64,000 bases of DNA from Pseudoalteromonas marina (GCF_000238335.3 NZ_AHCB03000005.1:558001-622000), one strand, 5' to 3'. Shown: positions 1 through 9,240, counted from the stretch's first letter. The notes: generated by a model from the letters alone, not told the origin. Program-made: numbers and translations.

Positions 1-636
1 GTTTTGAGCAACTAACTCGTGTGCGTTGAGTACCTCTTCAATAAGATTAATTGCGGTATCGGCACATGCGCTATAGGCAATATCTATTTCACCCTTAACT
101 AACGAGTAACTAAATGAGTTATGAATTATTTCGCCCATTATATGTTTGTTAGGGATGGTGATTTCTACTTTTTCTTCATCTATTAAAATGGTGTAGCCAA
201 GCTCTATTGTTTTAACTTGACCGCTTACATTTTTAACTTCAATAGTATCGCCAACTACAAAAGGGCGTGTAGCGATAATGGCAAGGCCAGCACCATAATT
301 AGACAGCATGCCCTGTAGTGCTAAACCTGCACCCAAAGAAGCTGCACCTATTGCCGCCACAAAGGGAGTAACACTTATCCCTATCTTGCCAAGCGCTATA
401 ATAATAACCATAACAATAAGCAGTACTTTTACAACACTACTAACAAAGTTTGTAAGCGTAATATCCACATTATGGCGAGTCATTAAATTGGCGACTATTT
501 TAGATAGTTTTTGTGCTATCCAAAGGCCAATCAACAATATAAAAACAGCCCCTACAATTTGCATGCTGTAGGTAACTAAATACTCAGTGAGCATATTGTA
601 ATACTTTTCAAACTGTTCGATTTCAGAACTGATCAT
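1..636 (-). CDS. MscS-family mechanosensitive channel (3' part missing)
   Basis: Small-conductance mechanosensitive channel of the inner membrane, opening under membrane tension to release osmolytes. I translated it from the reverse strand; the ATG is at 636 and the frame stays open to base 1, so the C-terminal end lies outside the window (212 codons seen). The protein begins MISSEIEQFEKYY, has two hydrophobic helices, then the glycine/alanine-rich pore helix with the run IGAASLGAGLALQGMLSN (about residues 90-107), which is the MscS TM3 hallmark. The beta domain follows with RPFVVGDTIEV and the motif TIPNKHIMGEII. Length to this point fits the short E. coli MscS type rather than the large MscK type. 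Family assignment is secure; the exact paralogue is not determined. Confidence 0.9.
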   Translation of the reverse strand, partial: MISSEIEQFEKYYNMLTEYLVTYSMQIVGAVFILLIGLWIAQKLSKIVANLMTRHNVDITLTNFVSSVVKVLLIVMVIIIALGKIGISVTPFVAAIGAASLGAGLALQGMLSNYGAGLAIIATRPFVVGDTIEVKNVSGQVKTIELGYTILIDEEKVEITIPNKHIMGEIIHNSFSYSLVKGEIDIAYSACADTAINLIEEVLNAHELVAQN

Positions 637-673
637 TATGGGCTTTTAACTCGTGTAATTAAATTTTTGTAAA

Positions 674-1393
674 CTATAGCAAACTGTTTACTAAAAAAGG
701 ATAGAGGAGTGGGACTATTATGGCCGTTAGCAATGCACTGAGCGCCATAGCTACTGATGAAAATGCACCTATTTTAGGGTGTTCAGCAAGTGCCGCTGCT
801 GTCCCAATAGCGTGGCAGGCCGTCCCCATAGCAACCCCTTGGGATTCATGACTGCCTATTTTTACTAATTTAAACAGCATGAAACCAAATAATGCCCCTA
901 ATAAGCCAATAAAAATAACCATAGCGGCGGCCAAAGAGCTGATCCCCCCCAACGAATCTGTAACAATTAACGAAATAGGCGTAGTGACGCTAAGTGCCGC
1001 CACAGAGGCACTTAACTCAGAAGGAACCTTAAAAAATACACTTAATAAAAAAGCCACAAAAGTTGCATTTACAATACCTAGACCGCAAGTACCTAGTATG
1101 AGTAATAGATTTTTACGTACATGAATAAACTGCTGATACAAAGGTAGCGCTAATGCGACAATGGCGGGCTCTAAAAGCCAGCTTAGTAGCTGGCTATGAT
1201 GGGCAAACTTGGAGTAAGGCAGGTTTAAGTTAATCAATAACAAAGCAATAACGGCAATACTTAAAAAAACAGGGTTTGTAATTGACTTTAAAGCACTGCT
1301 TTTCATGCGTACGTTAAACGCCCTAAGCAGTAAAAACAAAGCAATAATTATAGGAACACACAACCACCAAATGTCAGGCTTTAATTCAGTCAT
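674..1393 (-). CDS. LrgB/CidB-family membrane protein (YohK-like)
   Basis: Integral inner-membrane protein of the LrgB family, 239 residues with several hydrophobic segments along the whole length. Conserved LrgB stretches are visible: SVTTPISL near the middle, then GTACHAIGTA and SSVAMALSALLTAIIVPLL at the C-terminus. E. coli YohK is of similar size. LrgA/LrgB pairs are described as holin/antiholin-like modulators of murein hydrolase export, and in some bacteria as pyruvate or small-molecule transport systems; which applies here cannot be read from sequence. The start overlaps the end of the upstream lrgA-like gene by 8 bases, so the two are translationally coupled. Confidence 0.9.
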   Translation of the reverse strand: MTELKPDIWWLCVPIIIALFLLLRAFNVRMKSSALKSITNPVFLSIAVIALLLINLNLPYSKFAHHSQLLSWLLEPAIVALALPLYQQFIHVRKNLLLILGTCGLGIVNATFVAFLLSVFFKVPSELSASVAALSVTTPISLIVTDSLGGISSLAAAMVIFIGLLGALFGFMLFKLVKIGSHESQGVAMGTACHAIGTAAALAEHPKIGAFSSVAMALSALLTAIIVPLLYPFLVNSLL

Positions 1394-1742
1394 TGTTTTT
1401 TCTGCTTTTGAAAAAAACCATCACTGAGCTAACTAGTAATAATGTACTTGCTGGCACAATAAAAATAACAGACATTAAAAAAGGCCAATTAGATTTTATA
1501 AGGTTTAGGTGTTCAATAAAGCCAACGCCAGCGGGAATAAAAAAAATAGGCATAACATTTAAAATTGGGGAGGCACAAGGCTTTAGGTGTTGCTCTTTTA
1601 CTATGCCTGCTAGCAGCAACACCAATAAAATAACCATAGCGAGTAAAGGTGCAGGAAAGCTGCCTCCTGTATAATACATAATAAGTTTAGCGCAGGCTAA
1701 ACACAGCAAAATGATTGCGCTACTTAATAGGTATTTCATCAT
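1386..1742 (-). CDS. LrgA/CidA-family membrane protein (YohJ-like)
   Basis: Small polytopic membrane protein, 118 residues, about four transmembrane helices. The segment GGSFPAPLLAMVILLVLL followed by CASPILNVMPIFFIPAGVGF is the LrgA/CidA signature (the proline-rich loop and the FIPAGVG motif). It is the first gene of a two-gene reverse operon with the LrgB-like gene at 674-1393, overlapping it by 8 bases. LrgA proteins form holin-like oligomers. Function beyond the family is inference. Confidence 0.9.
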   Translation of the reverse strand: MMKYLLSSAIILLCLACAKLIMYYTGGSFPAPLLAMVILLVLLLAGIVKEQHLKPCASPILNVMPIFFIPAGVGFIEHLNLIKSNWPFLMSVIFIVPASTLLLVSSVMVFFKSRKNND

Positions 1743-1827
1743 TATTACTCAATTTAATAGGGTGCATTTAGTTTAACAATCAAAAACAGTGTGTACATTG
1801 TGCCTTAGTATTACCGATATTAATGCA

Positions 1828-2619
1828 TTACCACCGTTTGGCGTTTTTGTATTTTATATCGGATTTACCTTTTGCTTTTGCAATGGCTTTTTTTGTATTT
1901 GGGTTTGCTAGTAAACGAATTTGACTCCAGGTTTCTTTTGCGAGTATTTTTCGTTGCCGTGACTTGTAGCTTAATTGAGTAATACGTTTTATGGCAGCTA
2001 GGGTATCGGGTGAGCGTTCAAGCAATGTACTCAGCAGTGTTTGGGTTGCAAGTTCGGTGTTGTTTGTCAGTTGTGTGACCAGTCCAAGCTCGTTTGCTTG
2101 CTCTGCAGTTATAGGGTTCGCATGGCTTGCAAGTAAAAGTGCTTGGTCGCGTTTAACTAGTCCGCCCATCATTACATTTGCTCCCATGTCAGGACAAAGC
2201 CCCCAGCGGGCTTCCATAATAGCTAGCTTGGCGTCATTGTGAACAATTCTGTAATCAGCTCCTAACGCTATTTGTAAACCCCCACCTAAACAATTGCCAT
2301 TAATTTGTGCAATAACAGGTACGCTTAACGACTGCCAACCCAGTACAACTTTTTGGGCTAAGTTTTGGTTGCCGGGTAACCACTTAAACAGTAATTTTAT
2401 GATATTTAAAGGTGAGGCCATAACTGCGGCAATATCAAGCCCTGAACAAAAATGATCGCCATCCCCCTTTATAATTACCGCACGAATAGTACGATCCTTT
2501 TTTATATTTTTAATCGTGTTATTTAACGACATAAACATGGCAAAGTTTAATGCGTTTTGTTTATCAGCTCGACTCAAGGTAACCGTTGCAATACCTTCTT
2601 GCTTTTCTAGTTTTATCAT
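1828..2619 (-). CDS. Crotonase-family enoyl-CoA hydratase/isomerase
   Basis: Cytosolic acyl-CoA enzyme of the crotonase fold, 263 residues, the usual length. Both oxyanion-hole segments are present: HFCSGLDI near residue 57 and GNCLGGGLQIALGADYRI near residue 108. By alignment from memory with rat enoyl-CoA hydratase, the first catalytic Glu (E144, in GGGCE) is replaced by Gln (GGGLQ), whereas a Glu equivalent to E164 remains in IMEARWGL. That pattern argues against a full hydratase and favours isomerase or another crotonase activity. No other fatty-acid genes are adjacent and it appears monocistronic. Substrate unknown. Confidence 0.88.
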   Translation of the reverse strand: MIKLEKQEGIATVTLSRADKQNALNFAMFMSLNNTIKNIKKDRTIRAVIIKGDGDHFCSGLDIAAVMASPLNIIKLLFKWLPGNQNLAQKVVLGWQSLSVPVIAQINGNCLGGGLQIALGADYRIVHNDAKLAIMEARWGLCPDMGANVMMGGLVKRDQALLLASHANPITAEQANELGLVTQLTNNTELATQTLLSTLLERSPDTLAAIKRITQLSYKSRQRKILAKETWSQIRLLANPNTKKAIAKAKGKSDIKYKNAKRW

Positions 2620-2862
2620 TATTAACTCCTCTGACCTGTTGCTTGAGCTTATGCGGTTAGAAAGGTGAAGTAAAGTGATGTAGTTTTTAAAATAGATTGA
2701 ATTTATTTGTAAATGAGCAGTCTGAATGACTTGGTTTTATTTTGATAATTAACAAAGTGTGGTTTGAGGTTAAAAAAGTCAGGTTTTTAAACGCTTTTTT
2801 ATCAAATAGCTAATCAGATTTGATAACATACCGCCAATTATTAAGGTTAAGGTTACGCAACT

Positions 2863-3183
2863 ATGTCGGGTCCACGTTTATTTACAATCGAAGAAGCAAC
2901 ACATCAAGCTTATGATATTTTTTTAGAGTTAGCACCGAGTAACTTAAGTGATGACGACGTTGAAAACTTTAATGAATATCGAGAAGACCTTGGCTTTATT
3001 GAAGAAGATGAACCTGACGACCAGTGGCAAGATTTTGTAGCGCTTGAAATTGAGCCAGAACACTTTATTCAAGTGTTAGTGGGTTTAGAGTTTGATAATG
3101 AAGATGTGCTATTTGCAAAAATTTTAATTAGCCGTGATAAAGACGCTCCGTTTTGCCATATATTATGGAAAGAAAGTGAATAA
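2863..3183 (+). CDS. dsDNA-mimic family protein (YciU/HI1450, UPF0263)
   Basis: Small, very acidic protein of 106 residues. It aligns along its length with Haemophilus HI1450 and E. coli YciU: the core ATHQAYDIFLELAP, the acidic linker, WQDFVALEIEPEHF, VLVGLEF and the C-terminal FAKILISRDKD...HILWK are all recognisable. HI1450 was described as a possible double-stranded DNA mimic whose surface charges imitate the phosphate backbone and may bind HU-like proteins; that role is family knowledge and not shown here. The length matches the family. The next gene starts 41 bases downstream but is functionally unrelated. Confidence 0.85.
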   Translation: MSGPRLFTIEEATHQAYDIFLELAPSNLSDDDVENFNEYREDLGFIEEDEPDDQWQDFVALEIEPEHFIQVLVGLEFDNEDVLFAKILISRDKDAPFCHILWKESE

Positions 3184-3224
3184 GCTCCACTGCTTGTTTA
3201 TTTTTTATTAAGTGGCGAGAGAGA

Positions 3225-4040
3225 ATGTTGCGTAAGTATTTATTTATAATTTTTATTTTAATTAGTAGCTCTTGCTGGGCTGTTGATCCATTTGAAGATT
3301 TTCATGAGTATGGGCAGCTTTCTGACGAAGAGATCCATGATTTGCACAAAGGTGAAATGCTTTACGGCGATACTGAGTTTGGGTTTATTTTGTCTCGGGG
3401 AAATATTAATTCAACCAGCTTTAAGCTCAAAGGTAACCTGTACCAAGATTTTGAAAAGTGGCGAAACCAATTTAAAATTGACACCCTCTATAAGCGCGAC
3501 GAAAATGACGACACTGGAGACAGCGACGTAACTGCAAACCGTGTATTTGTATCTGCACAAGGTAACTATAAAGTAGGCGTTAAAAACTCATCGTTCTTTA
3601 TCTATGGCGATTACGAGGAAGATCAGTTTAGTGGCCTTAAATTCAAAAGTACCATTGCAACGGGGTATGGCGCACGTGTTTATCAGGGCACTAAGAACAA
3701 AGTCGATATTGATATAGGGCCTGGTCTGTATCGTTCGGTGGCTGATGAAGACTCAACGGTAAGTGATAGCGAAGAAAATAAAACCGGTTACTTACTTCGT
3801 GTTGCTATGCAATGGGAGCGACTGGTTTCAAAGCGCACTCGTTTTAATCAAGATGTGAGTATAGAGCAGTCATTGTCAGGGTTAAATTCACGATTAAAAT
3901 CTGAAACTGCGCTGATTAGTCAGGTTATAGGGGCGGTGTCTCTTAAGTTTGCTTATATGTATCGTTATAATTCAAAACCCGAAGATGATAAACTTAAGTT
4001 TGATTCTGAGCTCAGTGCTACATTAGTGTATAGCTTTTAA
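3225..4040 (+). CDS. DUF481-family outer-membrane beta-barrel protein (YdiY-like)
   Basis: Predicted outer-membrane protein, 271 residues. It starts with a clear signal peptide (MLRKYLFIIFILISSSCWA, cut before VDPFED). The rest alternates polar and hydrophobic residues and ends in the aromatic ELSATLVYSF, a typical beta-barrel C-terminal strand with terminal Phe. The segments GEMLYGDTEFGFILSRGN and GYGARVY with IDIGPGLYRS are characteristic of DUF481 proteins such as YdiY. The signal-peptide region has a Cys but no convincing lipobox. Physiological role unknown. Confidence 0.8.
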   Translation: MLRKYLFIIFILISSSCWAVDPFEDFHEYGQLSDEEIHDLHKGEMLYGDTEFGFILSRGNINSTSFKLKGNLYQDFEKWRNQFKIDTLYKRDENDDTGDSDVTANRVFVSAQGNYKVGVKNSSFFIYGDYEEDQFSGLKFKSTIATGYGARVYQGTKNKVDIDIGPGLYRSVADEDSTVSDSEENKTGYLLRVAMQWERLVSKRTRFNQDVSIEQSLSGLNSRLKSETALISQVIGAVSLKFAYMYRYNSKPEDDKLKFDSELSATLVYSF

Positions 4041-4064
4041 GTATTTATTTAATTAGAGAATTAT

Positions 4065-4553
4065 ATGTATCAGCATAAACAGTATGCAGTGTTTATCTTT
4101 TTTGTTTTGACCTGGATTGGTGGCTTTGTAGCACTTGCGTGGAACTTAATAGGGGCAGATTGGCCGTTAATTATTTTTGCAGGTGTGTTGGTGCTGGTGG
4201 GCTTTTTGTTTCATGGCTTAACAGTTAAAGTTGACGATAAAACAATTAGCTGGGGATTTGGCCCGGGCGTGGCTGGCCAGCAAATTATGCTCAGCGATAT
4301 TTCAGAGGCAAAAGCGGTTCAAAACTCATACAGACATGGTATTGGTATTCGAATAACGCACGATGGGTGGGTTTATTCCGTGTCTGGATTTAGTGCTGTT
4401 CAGCTAACGCTTAAAGATGACACCTTGTATAGAGTGGGTACAAACGATCAGCAAGGGTTATTAGACGCACTAAAAAAACAAAACGTACCAATGGCGCAGC
4501 CTCAAAAGCAACAAAGCGAACCCAAAGTGGTCAAACGCAATAACATGATATAA
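4065..4553 (+). CDS. Conserved hypothetical membrane protein, PH-like domain
   Basis: A 162-residue protein with two N-terminal transmembrane helices (about residues 9-27 and 33-52), then a cytosolic part with KVDDKTISWGFGPGVAGQQIMLSDISEAKAV. That pattern (beta hairpin, then I-x-L-S-D-I) resembles bacterial PH domains of the YdbT/bPH type found behind paired helices. The tail is Gln/Lys-rich. It ends just before a strong bidirectional terminator shared with the convergent slyD. I do not recognise a specific gene name. Confidence 0.7.
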   Translation: MYQHKQYAVFIFFVLTWIGGFVALAWNLIGADWPLIIFAGVLVLVGFLFHGLTVKVDDKTISWGFGPGVAGQQIMLSDISEAKAVQNSYRHGIGIRITHDGWVYSVSGFSAVQLTLKDDTLYRVGTNDQQGLLDALKKQNVPMAQPQKQQSEPKVVKRNNMI

Positions 4554-4580
4554 AAAAAAGCGCCTTAGGCGCTTTTTTTT
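4552..4580. terminator. Bidirectional rho-independent terminator
   Basis: Perfect 13-bp inverted repeat, A8-GCGCC with loop TTA and GGCGC-T8, lying between convergent genes (the PH-like membrane protein and slyD). It serves both strands. Confidence 0.92.
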
Positions 4581-4591
4581 GTATGTTTGAG

Positions 4592-5083
4592 TTAGTGGTC
4601 GTGACCACAACCCCCTTCGCCATGAACATGGCCATGAGTGAGTTCGTCTTCTGTTGCGTCACGCACTTCAAGTATTTCTACATCAAAGTTAAGTGTAATA
4701 CCTGCAAGCGGATTATTGCCATCAACAATGACTTCTTCATCTTGAATATCAATAATCATTACTGATTGGTCGCCATCATCTGTTGATGCGCGAAATTGCA
4801 TACCTACTTCAATTTCCATACCCTCGAACATCGATTTTGGCACAGCTTGCATTAGGTTGTCGTGGCGTTCACCGTAACCATCTTCAGGCTCAACTTTTAC
4901 GCTAAGCGTATCACCAGGTTGTTTGCCTAGTAGCGCATTTTCAAGGCCTGAAATGAGGTAACCAGTACCCACAATAAAATGTAGCGGCTCACCACCGAAC
5001 GAGTTATCAATGCTATTGTTATCATTATCCATTACTGAATAATGCATTTTTACCACTTTGTTTGCCGCAACGATCATAGTCAT
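4592..5083 (-). CDS. slyD: FKBP-type peptidyl-prolyl isomerase SlyD
   Basis: Cytosolic prolyl isomerase, chaperone and metal-binding protein; in E. coli SlyD also supports nickel delivery to hydrogenase. The FKBP core is seen as VKMHYSVMDNDNN, SFGGEPLHFIVGTGYLISGLE and the IF insert with EPEDGYGERHDNLMQAVP (D/N-G-YGxR motif). The C-terminus is a short histidine- and cysteine-containing tail (HGHVHGEGGCGHDH), shorter than the E. coli metal tail but of the same kind. 163 residues. Monocistronic, ending at the terminator shared with the convergent gene. Confidence 0.95.
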   Translation of the reverse strand: MTMIVAANKVVKMHYSVMDNDNNSIDNSFGGEPLHFIVGTGYLISGLENALLGKQPGDTLSVKVEPEDGYGERHDNLMQAVPKSMFEGMEIEVGMQFRASTDDGDQSVMIIDIQDEEVIVDGNNPLAGITLNFDVEILEVRDATEDELTHGHVHGEGGCGHDH

Positions 5084-5089
5084 TCCTAT

Positions 5090-6001
5090 TTATTCATCAT
5101 CTAAAGAGTAAGGTAAAGGCAGAATGCTTAGCTCTACCTCAGGCGCGTGTTTTGCACGAAGTACTTGCGTTGTTTCAGTATCGTTTGGCAACACAACAAG
5201 GCCAGTTAATATATTAGTTTTTTCATCAAAGCTTTGCGCAATAAGTTTACCAGCACGGCGCCAGTTTTCACCCAGTTGTACTTCAAGTTCGGGTTCATCC
5301 AACATGCTTTCGCTTTGCCCTGATACGATATACATTGCACGCTTATTTTTACCCAGGTACTTCATGCGCGCTACAGTTTCTTGTCCTGTGTAACAGCCTT
5401 TTTTAAAGCTGATGCCACCAATAGCTTGTAAGTTAACCATTTGCGGTACATATTCGCCAATTGCATCACTGCTAAGCTGTGGCTCGCCAGCTAAAATTGC
5501 TGCTTGCTGCCATGGGGCATCGTTATCAAGCGTTAAAACGCTATCAGGGATTGCAAACTGACTATTAACCATAAGCAACACTCGGTTATCAGCCAGCTTT
5601 AATGCTTTACCGTTATCAAAGTCACACGCTATTATATTGTCGTCAAAAGCAATACCCAGCTCTGTTAAAATCGTAGATAAGTCATCACCAATAAGACCAA
5701 TTAACCTGTTTGAAGACGCACTTATGTCTACTTTTGCAAATACTGCGTATTTTTTTAGCTCAACTAACGATTGTTCTACCTCAGCACTACTGCCAGATAA
5801 GTAGTAACTGTCTTGGTGAGAAAATAGCTTAAATACGCCCCAAAGTTTTCCTTTGGCGCTACAGTGGCCGGTCCATAAAAAATTGCTGTTGGTTAGTTTA
5901 TTTAGATCTTGAGTAATTTGCCCGTGCAGATAAGATAATTTATCAGCACCTGTAAGGCTAATAAGTTGGTGAGATAACGGACATGCGTAAACGCTAGACA
6001 T
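5090..6001 (-). CDS. ygfZ: tRNA-modifying protein YgfZ, folate-binding
   Basis: Folate-dependent protein of the COG0354 family (related to the GcvT aminomethyltransferase fold), needed for iron-sulfur cluster enzymes such as MiaB. The family motif K-GCYTGQE is present (FKKGCYTGQETVARMKYLG). The frame is open to 6067, but I chose the ATG at 6001 because it is preceded by AGAAGG at good spacing and gives the usual N-terminus (MSSVYACPLSHQLISLTG). That makes 303 residues. It is divergent from sdhE, the conserved gammaproteobacterial arrangement. Confidence 0.93.
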   Translation of the reverse strand: MSSVYACPLSHQLISLTGADKLSYLHGQITQDLNKLTNSNFLWTGHCSAKGKLWGVFKLFSHQDSYYLSGSSAEVEQSLVELKKYAVFAKVDISASSNRLIGLIGDDLSTILTELGIAFDDNIIACDFDNGKALKLADNRVLLMVNSQFAIPDSVLTLDNDAPWQQAAILAGEPQLSSDAIGEYVPQMVNLQAIGGISFKKGCYTGQETVARMKYLGKNKRAMYIVSGQSESMLDEPELEVQLGENWRRAGKLIAQSFDEKTNILTGLVVLPNDTETTQVLRAKHAPEVELSILPLPYSLDDE

Positions 6002-6162
6002 AAAAACCTTCTTTGCAATACAAATGAAGTGACATAATAACGTAGTTGCTACGTATGGTACAGACAAGCACCCGCAGGGGTGTATTTATTTTATAGTTGA
6101 TTAATAGCTGCTAAACCGGCTTGTGTTTGTTAAACTCGAGTCAATTCAGTATGAGGTTTAAA

Positions 6163-6414
6163 ATGGTTGAAATTCATAGTAAAGCACGTATTCGTTGGGC
6201 TTGTCGTCGTGGTATGTTAGAGCTAGATGTTTTGTTTATGCCGTTTGTAGAAGAAGCATACGATTCTTTAAATGCAGAGCAACAAGCTATATTTCAGCGC
6301 TTGCTAACACAAGAAGATCCTGATCTATTTGCATGGTTTATGGGCCATGAAAAATGTAAAGACGAGCAGCTAAATAGTATGGTACAACTCATATTAAACA
6401 GAGTTCGTGTATAG
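6163..6414 (+). CDS. sdhE: Succinate dehydrogenase FAD assembly factor SdhE
   Basis: Small cytosolic protein that promotes covalent flavinylation of SdhA. The invariant RGxxE motif is present as RRGMLELD near residue 13, and the protein has the compact all-helical length of the family (83 residues). The frame extends back to 6121, but the ATG at 6163 has a GAGG ribosome site six bases upstream and gives the expected MVEIHSKARIRWACRRG start. It overlaps the next gene, ygfX-like, by 8 bases. Confidence 0.93.
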   Translation: MVEIHSKARIRWACRRGMLELDVLFMPFVEEAYDSLNAEQQAIFQRLLTQEDPDLFAWFMGHEKCKDEQLNSMVQLILNRVRV

Positions 6415-6826
6415 GTTCACTGTAAAAAATAATAAAGCCGACCACAAACCCATTGTGGTCTTTTTTTGTGTGCTTACTTTAATAATGTGTTTATTTTTAA
6501 GCTCTTTTTTGGCAATCCTCATATGTATTTTTGCCAACCTGATAACCGGGGTTTTAGTCTGGCGTAAAGTAAAAGCCTGCCAACCGCAAATGGGCGTGAT
6601 TATTTTAGAGCCTAGTTTGTTTAGATTCGAAAATGACGTACATAAAATAGAAGGACAAATAAGTCCTAAAAGCAAAGTGTTTTTGGGCAGTGTTTGGCTA
6701 TTCATAAAAGGATTTAATAACAACCATTGGCTTATTATTTCAGCCAATGGTGTTGATAAGCAAAACTATGCCCGATTAAAACGAGCTGTTTTGAGTGCGG
6801 TTAATGGCGCTCAGGGGTCAAAATAG
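6407..6826 (+). CDS. YgfX/CptA-like membrane protein
   Basis: A 139-residue protein with two close N-terminal transmembrane helices (about residues 17-50) and a cytosolic C-terminal part. Gene order and topology match YgfX (CptA), always found directly after sdhE; E. coli YgfX was reported as the toxin of a type IV toxin-antitoxin pair with YgfY/SdhE and as an inhibitor of cell-division proteins, an assignment that is disputed. Sequence identity is low, so the call rests largely on position and topology. Its 3' end overlaps that of convergent nadB by 26 bases. Confidence 0.75.
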   Translation: MYRFTVKNNKADHKPIVVFFCVLTLIMCLFLSSFLAILICIFANLITGVLVWRKVKACQPQMGVIILEPSLFRFENDVHKIEGQISPKSKVFLGSVWLFIKGFNNNHWLIISANGVDKQNYARLKRAVLSAVNGAQGSK

Positions 6827-8411
6827 TGGGGGTTGGGTTTTCGTTTTGCTCAGGGTAATCAATTGTGTAATGAAGCCCTCTACTTTCTTTTCTTTGCATT
6901 GCACTTCTAATTATTAACTCTGCTACTTGCACTAAATTACGTAGCTCGAGTAAGTTGTTACTTACTCTAAAGTTAGCATAATAGTCGTGTATTTCTTGTT
7001 GCAGCAACTCAACCCGATGTAGTGCGCGCTCTAAACGCTTAGTTGAACGAACAATACCGACATAATCCCACATAAATAGGCGTAACTCATGCCAATTATG
7101 CGTAATGACTATTTCTTCGTCCGAGTTAGTTACACGGCTTTCATCCCATTGCGGCAAGGTCATGGGTTCTGGTGCATGTTCAATTTTGCTTAAAATATCT
7201 TTCGCTGCAGCATGGGCAAACACAATGCACTCTAATAATGAGTTACTTGCCATTCTGTTTGCACCGTGCAGGCCGGTGTAAGCTACTTCACCAACTGCAT
7301 ATAGATTATCTAAATCTGTTTTACCGTTAAAGTCAGTCATTACACCACCGCAAGTGTAGTGTGCGGCAGGGACAACCGGAATCGCTTCTTTTGTAATATC
7401 TAACCCAACACTCAAGCATTTTGCATAAATGGTAGGGAAGTGCTCAATAATAAATTCTTTATCTTTATGGCTAATATCTAAGTAAACGCAATTAGCACCT
7501 AAGCGCTTCATTTCAAAATCGATTGCGCGAGCGACTATATCACGAGGGGCTAGCTCTTCACGTTCATCAAAATCTTTCATAAAGCGAGTGCCATCGGGGC
7601 GTTTTAAATACGCACCCTCACCGCGCATTGCCTCGGTAATTAGAAAGTTTTGTAATTCAGGGTGGTATAAGCTGGTGGGATGGAATTGATTAAATTCCAT
7701 ATTAGCCACTTTACAGCCAGCTCGCCAAGCCATAGCAATACCGTCACCGCTTGATACATCAGGATTAGATGTATATAAGTACACCTTGCTTGCTCCACCG
7801 GTCGCAAGTGCTACAAATTTAGCTGATATAGTTTCGACTTTTTTAGCTTTTTTGTTCCACACATACATACCCTCAACGTGTGTTCCTGCTTTGCCAGTAT
7901 TTTTATCAGTAATTAAATCAATAGCATTGTATTGCTCAAGTAGAGTGATGTTTTTATGTAATTTTACTTGGCTTATTAATGTTGTTTGAACTGCTTTACC
8001 AGTCGCATCGGCGGCATGCAAAATTCGACGATGGCTATGACCGCCTTCTCGCGTTAAGTGAAAACGCTCTTTGCCTTTGCTATCAAATTCCATGTCAAAA
8101 GGCACACCTTGGTCAATTAGCCATTGAAGGCAATCGTGTGCATTACTTGCTGTATAGTGAACAGCTTCACGGTCACATAGGCCGCCGCCAGCATCCAGAG
8201 TATCTTCAACATGCGATTCAATACTGTCATTTTTTTTATCAAATACTGCGGCTATACCACCTTGTGCATAAAGTGTAGAGCCTTCGGTAAGCGCGCCTTT
8301 ACTAATAACGGTAACGTTACAATAGTTAGCTAATGATAAGGCAAGAGATAAGCCAGCCGCGCCGCTTCCTATAATAGCGACATCTGCGATGTGATGTTTA
8401 TTTTGGTTCAT
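6801..8411 (-). CDS. nadB: L-aspartate oxidase NadB
   Basis: FAD enzyme oxidising L-aspartate to iminoaspartate, the first step of NAD synthesis. The Rossmann motif [18 protein letters not shown] opens the protein, and the fumarate-reductase-like active-site segments are visible: [37 protein letters not shown], and [15 protein letters not shown] followed by [14 protein letters not shown]. Length 536 matches E. coli. It is divergent from rpoE, as in many gammaproteobacteria. Confidence 0.97.
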   Translation of the reverse strand: MNQNKHHIADVAIIGSGAAGLSLALSLANYCNVTVISKGALTEGSTLYAQGGIAAVFDKKNDSIESHVEDTLDAGGGLCDREAVHYTASNAHDCLQWLIDQGVPFDMEFDSKGKERFHLTREGGHSHRRILHAADATGKAVQTTLISQVKLHKNITLLEQYNAIDLITDKNTGKAGTHVEGMYVWNKKAKKVETISAKFVALATGGASKVYLYTSNPDVSSGDGIAMAWRAGCKVANMEFNQFHPTSLYHPELQNFLITEAMRGEGAYLKRPDGTRFMKDFDEREELAPRDIVARAIDFEMKRLGANCVYLDISHKDKEFIIEHFPTIYAKCLSVGLDITKEAIPVVPAAHYTCGGVMTDFNGKTDLDNLYAVGEVAYTGLHGANRMASNSLLECIVFAHAAAKDILSKIEHAPEPMTLPQWDESRVTNSDEEIVITHNWHELRLFMWDYVGIVRSTKRLERALHRVELLQQEIHDYYANFRVSNNLLELRNLVQVAELIIRSAMQRKESRGLHYTIDYPEQNENPTPTILTPERH

Positions 8412-8564
8412 GTCAGGGGTACTTTGCGGTTACAATGCTTAAATAAAGCAGTATTTGTTTTTAATATTTGTAGTTGTATCATATTTGTCATACCACTATG
8501 TAGTGATTTTAATGGCTTAGCGCCGTTATTTATGAACTATTTTATATAAAAATAATATTAAGCA

Positions 8565-8591
8565 GAACTTTTTATTCATGTCGCGGTCAGA
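8565..8591 (+). promoter_or_regulatory. Sigma-E promoter of rpoE
   Basis: -35 element GAACTT at 8565-8570 and -10 element TCAGA at 8587-8591, separated by 16 bases. This matches the sigma-E consensus and predicts positive autoregulation of rpoE-rseABC. The predicted start of transcription falls near 8598, which argues against translation starting upstream of that point. Confidence 0.8.
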
Positions 8592-8657
8592 GTATTTGTG
8601 AACAATGGCGATAATATGAATAACAAGCAAAAACCAGACATAGGAGTACCGGCTCGA

Positions 8658-9239
8658 ATGAGCGAGCAGGAATTGGATTTAGTGCTAGTAAGAAGAGTGC
8701 AGCAGGGCGATAAAAATGCCTTCAATCTATTAGTAAAGAAGTATCAAAACAAAATTGCAGGTTTGATCTCTCGTTATGTATCAAATCAAGGCGATATTGC
8801 TGATGTAGCACAAGAAGCTTTTATAAAAGCTTACCGTGCACTTCCCAACTTTAGAGGCGACAGTGCTTTCTATACTTGGTTATACCGTATTGCCGTTAAT
8901 TGTGCTAAAAATTATTTAGTTGCTCAGGGACGTAAGCCGCCAGCTAATGATATTGACGCTGAAGAAGCTGAATTTTATGATTGTGGTGACTCGATGCGTT
9001 CAAACGCATCACCTGAAAATCTTTTATTAAGTGAAGAGGTTCGCGCTGTAATTTTTAATACAATTGATAGTTTGCCTGAAGACCTTAAAACCGCAATAAC
9101 TCTCAGAGAAATTGAGGGTATGAGCTATGAAGAAATAGCTGTGGTAATGGATTGCCCTGTAGGCACAGTACGTTCGCGTATATTTCGTGCCCGTGAAGCA
9201 ATTGATAACAAATTAAACCCATTAATAGGCGAGTCTTAG
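8658..9239 (+). CDS. rpoE: Envelope-stress sigma factor RpoE (sigma-E)
   Basis: ECF sigma factor directing the response to misfolded outer-membrane proteins. Nearly identical in pattern to E. coli RpoE: MSEQELDLVLVRRVQ, then region 2 with VAQEAFIKAYRALPNFRGDSAF and YTWLYRIAVN, and region 4 with LREIEGMSYEEIAVVMDCPVG and TVRSRIFRAREAIDN. The frame is open back to 8598, but the ATG at 8658 gives 193 residues and the canonical N-terminus, and the sigma-E promoter at 8565-8591 leaves little room for an earlier start. An ATG at 8616 remains possible. First gene of rpoE-rseA-rseB-rseC. Confidence 0.97.
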   Translation: MSEQELDLVLVRRVQQGDKNAFNLLVKKYQNKIAGLISRYVSNQGDIADVAQEAFIKAYRALPNFRGDSAFYTWLYRIAVNCAKNYLVAQGRKPPANDIDAEEAEFYDCGDSMRSNASPENLLLSEEVRAVIFNTIDSLPEDLKTAITLREIEGMSYEEIAVVMDCPVGTVRSRIFRAREAIDNKLNPLIGES

Positions 9240-9240
9240 T

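Noticed and set aside
6394..6747. 117-codon antisense frame over ygfX
   Set aside because: Mirror frame of the real coding strand; it has no ribosome site or family pattern, and the sdhE-ygfX order supports the + strand gene.
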